From: Rhizobiales bacterium 2SD
GTDB lineage: Bacteria; Pseudomonadota; Alphaproteobacteria; Rhizobiales; Beijerinckiaceae
NCBI GenBank assembly: GCA_005502805.1
Contig: SCMY01000003.1
Span: 186,001-250,000 of the forward strand
Reading direction: 5' to 3'
Length of the DNA stretch: 64,000 nucleotides
The translations under genes were made by a program, and so were the position numbers. The notes under the pieces are model-generated. The model saw only the letters and a program-made list of their open reading frames with translations, made no database searches and had not been told where the DNA came from. Shown here piece after piece: positions 60,958 through 64,000 of this stretch. The stretch's first letter is position 1. Each line of letters starts with the position of its first letter.

Positions 60958-61977
60958 CTACTCGCTCTGGAACTTCGACAGGACGAGGCGGTGGTAGATC
61001 ACCGTCAGCGCCACGCAGATCAGCGTCAGCGTGAACAGGATCGCCGTGCCCGGGCCGAACTTGAAGAAGCTGAAGGCGGTGCGGTAGCCGAGCCAGGTCA
61101 CCGTGGTGGTGTCGTTGCCGGGGCCGCCTGAGGTCATCACATAGATCAGGTCGAGCATCAGGAAGCCGTTGACCGTCGCCAGCACCAGGACGAGGAACAT
61201 CATCGGCCGCAGCGAGGGCAGGGTGATGTGCCAGAGCTTGCGCCAGAAGCCGGCGCCATCGACCGAGGCTGCGTGATAGAGGTCCTGCGGGATCGATTGC
61301 AGCCCGGCGAGGAACAGGATCGTCGCGAACGGCGCCTGGTTCCAGACATAGACGACGATCAGGACATTGAGCGCCGTGAAGCCGTCGCTGAAGAAGGAGA
61401 GGTAGTGGTCGATCAGGCCGAGCCGGTAGAGGATGCCGTTGATCGCACCGAAATCGGCATCGAGCATGCCGAGCCAGAGGATGCCGACCGCGATGCGCGA
61501 CATCGACCACGGCACCAGCAGCATCGCCCGCATCAGCCTGCGCCCGGCGAAATGGGCATTGAGCACCAGCGCCATGGCGAGGCCGATCACCACCGCCTCG
61601 ATCACGAAGAGCGCGACGAAATAGACGGTGCGCAGCAGCGCTTGCCAGTAGAGCGGGTCGGACAGGACCTTGCTGTAATTGGCGAGCCCGGTGAAGCGGT
61701 AGAGCGGCAGCCGCATGCCGAAGATGGTGATCGCCGTGCCGCCCGGCCGCAGCAGGTCGACCTCGGCGAAGCTCAGCCAGATCGAATAGACCAGCGGCAG
61801 GAAGACGATCAGCAGGATCACCAGCAGCGCCGGCGAGACCAGCGCTGCCGCGAACCAGCCTTCGGACTGCACGGCCTGTCGGTTTTTCCCCGCGAACCAG
61901 CGCGTTCGCACCGGGCCGGAGGCCGAAGCCTCCGGCTGGAGCGTAAGATCGGGCCGGCCTGGGTCGAGCGTGGTCAT
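60958..61977 (-). CDS. Carbohydrate-type ABC transporter permease (MalF-like)
   Basis: A 339-residue CUT1-class permease with a 35-residue cytoplasmic N-terminus and about six helices (ALVSPALLVILLIVFLPLVYSIWLSF; AMLLVPWSMSRIAVGILWLGML). The EAA motif is LQSIPQDLYHAASVDGAGFWRKLWHITLPSLRP. It forms a heterodimer with the MalG-like protein, which starts 10 bases after its stop. The start is 4 bases after the binding-protein stop. Confidence 0.94.
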   Translation of the reverse strand: MTTLDPGRPDLTLQPEASASGPVRTRWFAGKNRQAVQSEGWFAAALVSPALLVILLIVFLPLVYSIWLSFAEVDLLRPGGTAITIFGMRLPLYRFTGLANYSKVLSDPLYWQALLRTVYFVALFVIEAVVIGLAMALVLNAHFAGRRLMRAMLLVPWSMSRIAVGILWLGMLDADFGAINGILYRLGLIDHYLSFFSDGFTALNVLIVVYVWNQAPFATILFLAGLQSIPQDLYHAASVDGAGFWRKLWHITLPSLRPMMFLVLVLATVNGFLMLDLIYVMTSGGPGNDTTTVTWLGYRTAFSFFKFGPGTAILFTLTLICVALTVIYHRLVLSKFQSE

Positions 61978-61981
61978 CCGC

Positions 61982-63298
61982 TCAGGCCAGGGACTTGTGC
62001 AGGGCGACGAGCGCCTTGATCGTCTCGGCGACCGACAGGTTCTTGCGGATCATGTCGTGCAGGATCGTCACCGAGCGGGCGTCGTATTCCGGGTACCACT
62101 GCTCCTTGAAGGCGCCGCTGACCTTGCCCTTGTCATACTGGGCCCGCAGCGTCGGCAGGTCGACCCAGTTGGCATAGGAGGCGACGACGGCCGGCTCCTT
62201 GTAGAGATCGGGATAGACGTTATCGAGGCCCGAGCCGATCGCCCATTGCTGCTGCACATACCAGTTCTTGTGCAGGTTGCCGCCGACGAACTGCATCAGC
62301 TTCCAGGCGCTCTCGAGCGAAGTGGTGTTGGCGTTGAGCACGTAGGAATCGGTCCACATATACGTGCTGCCGACCTTGCCCGGATAAGGCGTCATCTTCG
62401 CCTTCTTCGGCGCGAGCAACGATTCCTTGGTGTCGCTGGCGATCGTCTGCAGATAGTTCGAGATGTTGCTGTGATAGGCGTAGCGCCCGGTGAACATCAT
62501 CCGGTGCACGTCGGTCGAGGACGGCTTGGTGAAGATCTCGGGCGTGACCAGGCCGAGCGCATAGACTTTCTTCCAGCGCTCCAGCACCTGCGCCACCGCC
62601 GGGTCCTGGTCGATCACCAGTCTGTTCTTGGCGTCGAAGACGGTCGCGCCCTCGGCGAAGCAGTCGGTCAGGAACTGCGGCGTCGTGCCGGTGATCGTCG
62701 GGTTCCAGTTCGGCAGATAGGGGTACTCGGCGATCTTGTCCTTCTTCAGCTTGACGCATTGCTCGATCAGCTCGTCGAAGCTTGCAGCCGGCTTGTCGAA
62801 GCCGCCCTGCTGCAGCATCGGCTCGTTGTGCATCAGGATGTAGAGATTGACGAAATAGGGCAGCGCGATGAGCTTGCCCTCCCGGTTGAGCAGGCTTTCG
62901 AGATTGGCCGGCATCATCGCCTTCTTGAGCTCGTCGACGCCCGGCAGGTCGTCGAGCGTGCGGATCATGCCAGTCTGCGCCCAGCGCTCGCGGAAGGTGT
63001 GGAAGCAGTACATCACGTCGACGATGTCGCCGGCGAAGGCACGTTGCTCCAGCGTCTGGTGGTATTGCGGCCAGGGCAGCGTCGAGTAGCTGACCTTCTC
63101 GCCATAGCTCTTGTTGTAGAAGTCGACATAGCCCTGGACCATGTCCGGCCGGAAGGTCCAGCCGACGAAGTTGATCGGCGCTGCCGCCTGTGCGGCGCCG
63201 AAGCGGCCGGCCCCTGACAAGGTCGCCACTGAGGCGGCGCCTGCTCCCGCCATGAGCTGCCGCCGGTTGATCGAACCCGTCCTGCTGAGCGTCTCCAT
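61982..63298 (-). CDS. ABC transporter binding protein, family 1 (carbohydrate type)
   Basis: A 438-residue binding protein with a Tat-like signal (NRRQLMAGAGAASVATLSGA, about 11-30) and a family 1 domain (INFVGWTFRPDMVQGYVDFYNKSYGEKVSYSTLPWPQYHQTLEQ, then DVMYCFHTFRERWA). It has eight or so tryptophans, as sugar and polyol binders do. The divergent amidase-like gene suggests a nitrogenous or amide ligand instead. It begins the minus-strand operon and would be its most abundant product. The 242-base divergent gap (63299-63540) includes an AT-rich stretch at 63350-63410 likely to hold the promoters. Confidence 0.92.
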   Translation of the reverse strand: METLSRTGSINRRQLMAGAGAASVATLSGAGRFGAAQAAAPINFVGWTFRPDMVQGYVDFYNKSYGEKVSYSTLPWPQYHQTLEQRAFAGDIVDVMYCFHTFRERWAQTGMIRTLDDLPGVDELKKAMMPANLESLLNREGKLIALPYFVNLYILMHNEPMLQQGGFDKPAASFDELIEQCVKLKKDKIAEYPYLPNWNPTITGTTPQFLTDCFAEGATVFDAKNRLVIDQDPAVAQVLERWKKVYALGLVTPEIFTKPSSTDVHRMMFTGRYAYHSNISNYLQTIASDTKESLLAPKKAKMTPYPGKVGSTYMWTDSYVLNANTTSLESAWKLMQFVGGNLHKNWYVQQQWAIGSGLDNVYPDLYKEPAVVASYANWVDLPTLRAQYDKGKVSGAFKEQWYPEYDARSVTILHDMIRKNLSVAETIKALVALHKSLA

Positions 63299-63540
63299 GT
63301 CGTCCTCCCCGGACCAGCGTTGATCGCCGTTACCGCGACATTAGCGACCTGATTGTGCTCATTCAACAGAAATCTCGTTATTATATTGCGCTTTATGCAA
63401 AATCATGAAACCAATCAGGCGTTTTCGGCGAGCAAGCCGCCGCGTCATGGCGGATTCGGTCAGTTCGGGCATGCGCCGGTCGCGCTGGCGGAGCCCGGGA
63501 GGGCCGGGCAGATTGCCGCCACGGGGAGTGAAGGCCTGCG

Positions 63541-64000
63541 ATGTACGAGATCGATCCCTCGCGCCTGGACCTGGCGCATGAGTTCCGGCGCCGTCCGCTC
63601 GGCCATCACAGCCCCGAACTCCAGGCGGTGCTCGACCGCATGCGCAGCGCCCCGATCGAGGGCAAGCACTGCCTGATCGTCGAGACGCCGCGGGCGCGCT
63701 GGCTGCTGGCGCGGATGACCGGCAATCCCTTGCGGCCTGTCCCGGTGCCCGGCGTCGTCTTCACCGACCTCGCCAAGGCCGAATGGACGGTCTTCAAGCT
63801 GCGCTGGCACGCCATGACCGGCCACGATCTCGCGACTGCCCTGGGCGAGCTCGCCATTCCGGAGCCGTCGGCCGATGGACCGCCGCTCGTCGTGCCCGAT
63901 CCGGCCAAAGCCATCCTCGCCTATGCCGACCGGATCAGCGCCGCGCCCGGAGACAGCATCGCCTTCAAGGTGAGCACGCCGGGGATCGCTGGCTATCGCG
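63541..64000 (+). CDS. Dimethylformamidase-like protein, fused subunits (cut by window edge)
   Basis: The frame from the ATG at 63541 stays open for 153 codons to the window end. Residues about 8-97 (HEFRRRPLGHHSPELQAVLDRM, CLIVETPRARWLLARMTG, KAEWTVFKLRWHAMTG) resemble the small subunit of N,N-dimethylformamidase. After a Pro-rich linker, AILAYADRISAAPGDSIAFKVSTPG matches the start of the large subunit. The two are separate polypeptides in the classical enzyme and appear fused here. The enzyme hydrolyses N-substituted amides to an amine and an acid. GGGGAG lies upstream of the start. It is divergent from the importer operon. The catalytic part is outside the window. Confidence 0.7.
   Translation, partial: MYEIDPSRLDLAHEFRRRPLGHHSPELQAVLDRMRSAPIEGKHCLIVETPRARWLLARMTGNPLRPVPVPGVVFTDLAKAEWTVFKLRWHAMTGHDLATALGELAIPEPSADGPPLVVPDPAKAILAYADRISAAPGDSIAFKVSTPGIAGYR

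Overview
The window is GC-rich, densely coded chromosomal DNA with short intergenic gaps. It looks like an alphaproteobacterium of the Hyphomicrobiales (Rhizobiales), plausibly near Bosea. That placement is inferred from the AapJQMP amino-acid transporter, an NDUFS4-type complex I subunit gene between two tRNA genes, GT39-GT2-LABN lipid A type genes, and a long extragenic palindrome typical of the order. No rRNA, CRISPR array, transposase or phage gene was seen.

Layout. 1-9.6 kb: start of a methyltransferase, surface acyltransferases, a large secreted protein, a DUF192 protein, an IclR regulator divergent from an orphan binding protein plus an M24 (creatinase-fold) enzyme, then a patchy surface-polysaccharide segment ending near tRNA-Pro. 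10-16.5 kb: tRNA-Pro, complex I subunit, tRNA-Arg, a secreted caspase-like protein, small proteins, and a GT39-GT2-LABN cassette. 16.5-25.6 kb: a binding-protein gene broken by a 14-bp tandem duplication, a metC-like gene, and a general amino-acid ABC transporter with three successive binding-protein paralogues (aapJ x3, aapQ, aapM, aapP). 25.8-32.5 kb: twin small Arg-rich secreted proteins, a glycerophosphodiesterase, a Qnr/McbG-like pentapeptide protein, a small lipoprotein, RsmB-like methyltransferase, a monooxygenase-fold protein and guaA.

32.5-49.4 kb is the most interesting part. It is a CoA-thioester catabolic cluster with two thiolase-fold/DUF35 pairs, two family III CoA-transferases, a dienelactone-hydrolase-like protein, a GST, MmgE/PrpD, enoyl-CoA hydratase, a two-subunit CoA-transferase and a LysR regulator. 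An Fbp-type ABC importer is split across its two ends. Five copies of a dyad motif close to GGTTAACTCGTTTGACC lie only in the promoter gaps of this cluster. They mark it as one regulon whose substrate I cannot name. Several of its enzymes appear to lack the usual catalytic residue.

49.5-56.2 kb: a Tat-exported alpha/beta-hydrolase-fold protein and a complete dipeptide/oligopeptide-type ABC operon. 56.2-64 kb: a minus-strand operon (binding protein, two permeases, aldehyde dehydrogenase, old-yellow-enzyme type oxidoreductase, lipocalin-like protein, RidA-like protein). It is divergent from a gene cut by the window edge whose start resembles a fusion of the two dimethylformamidase subunits, suggesting use of an N-substituted amide. 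All functions are inferred from motifs read by eye; no database search was run.
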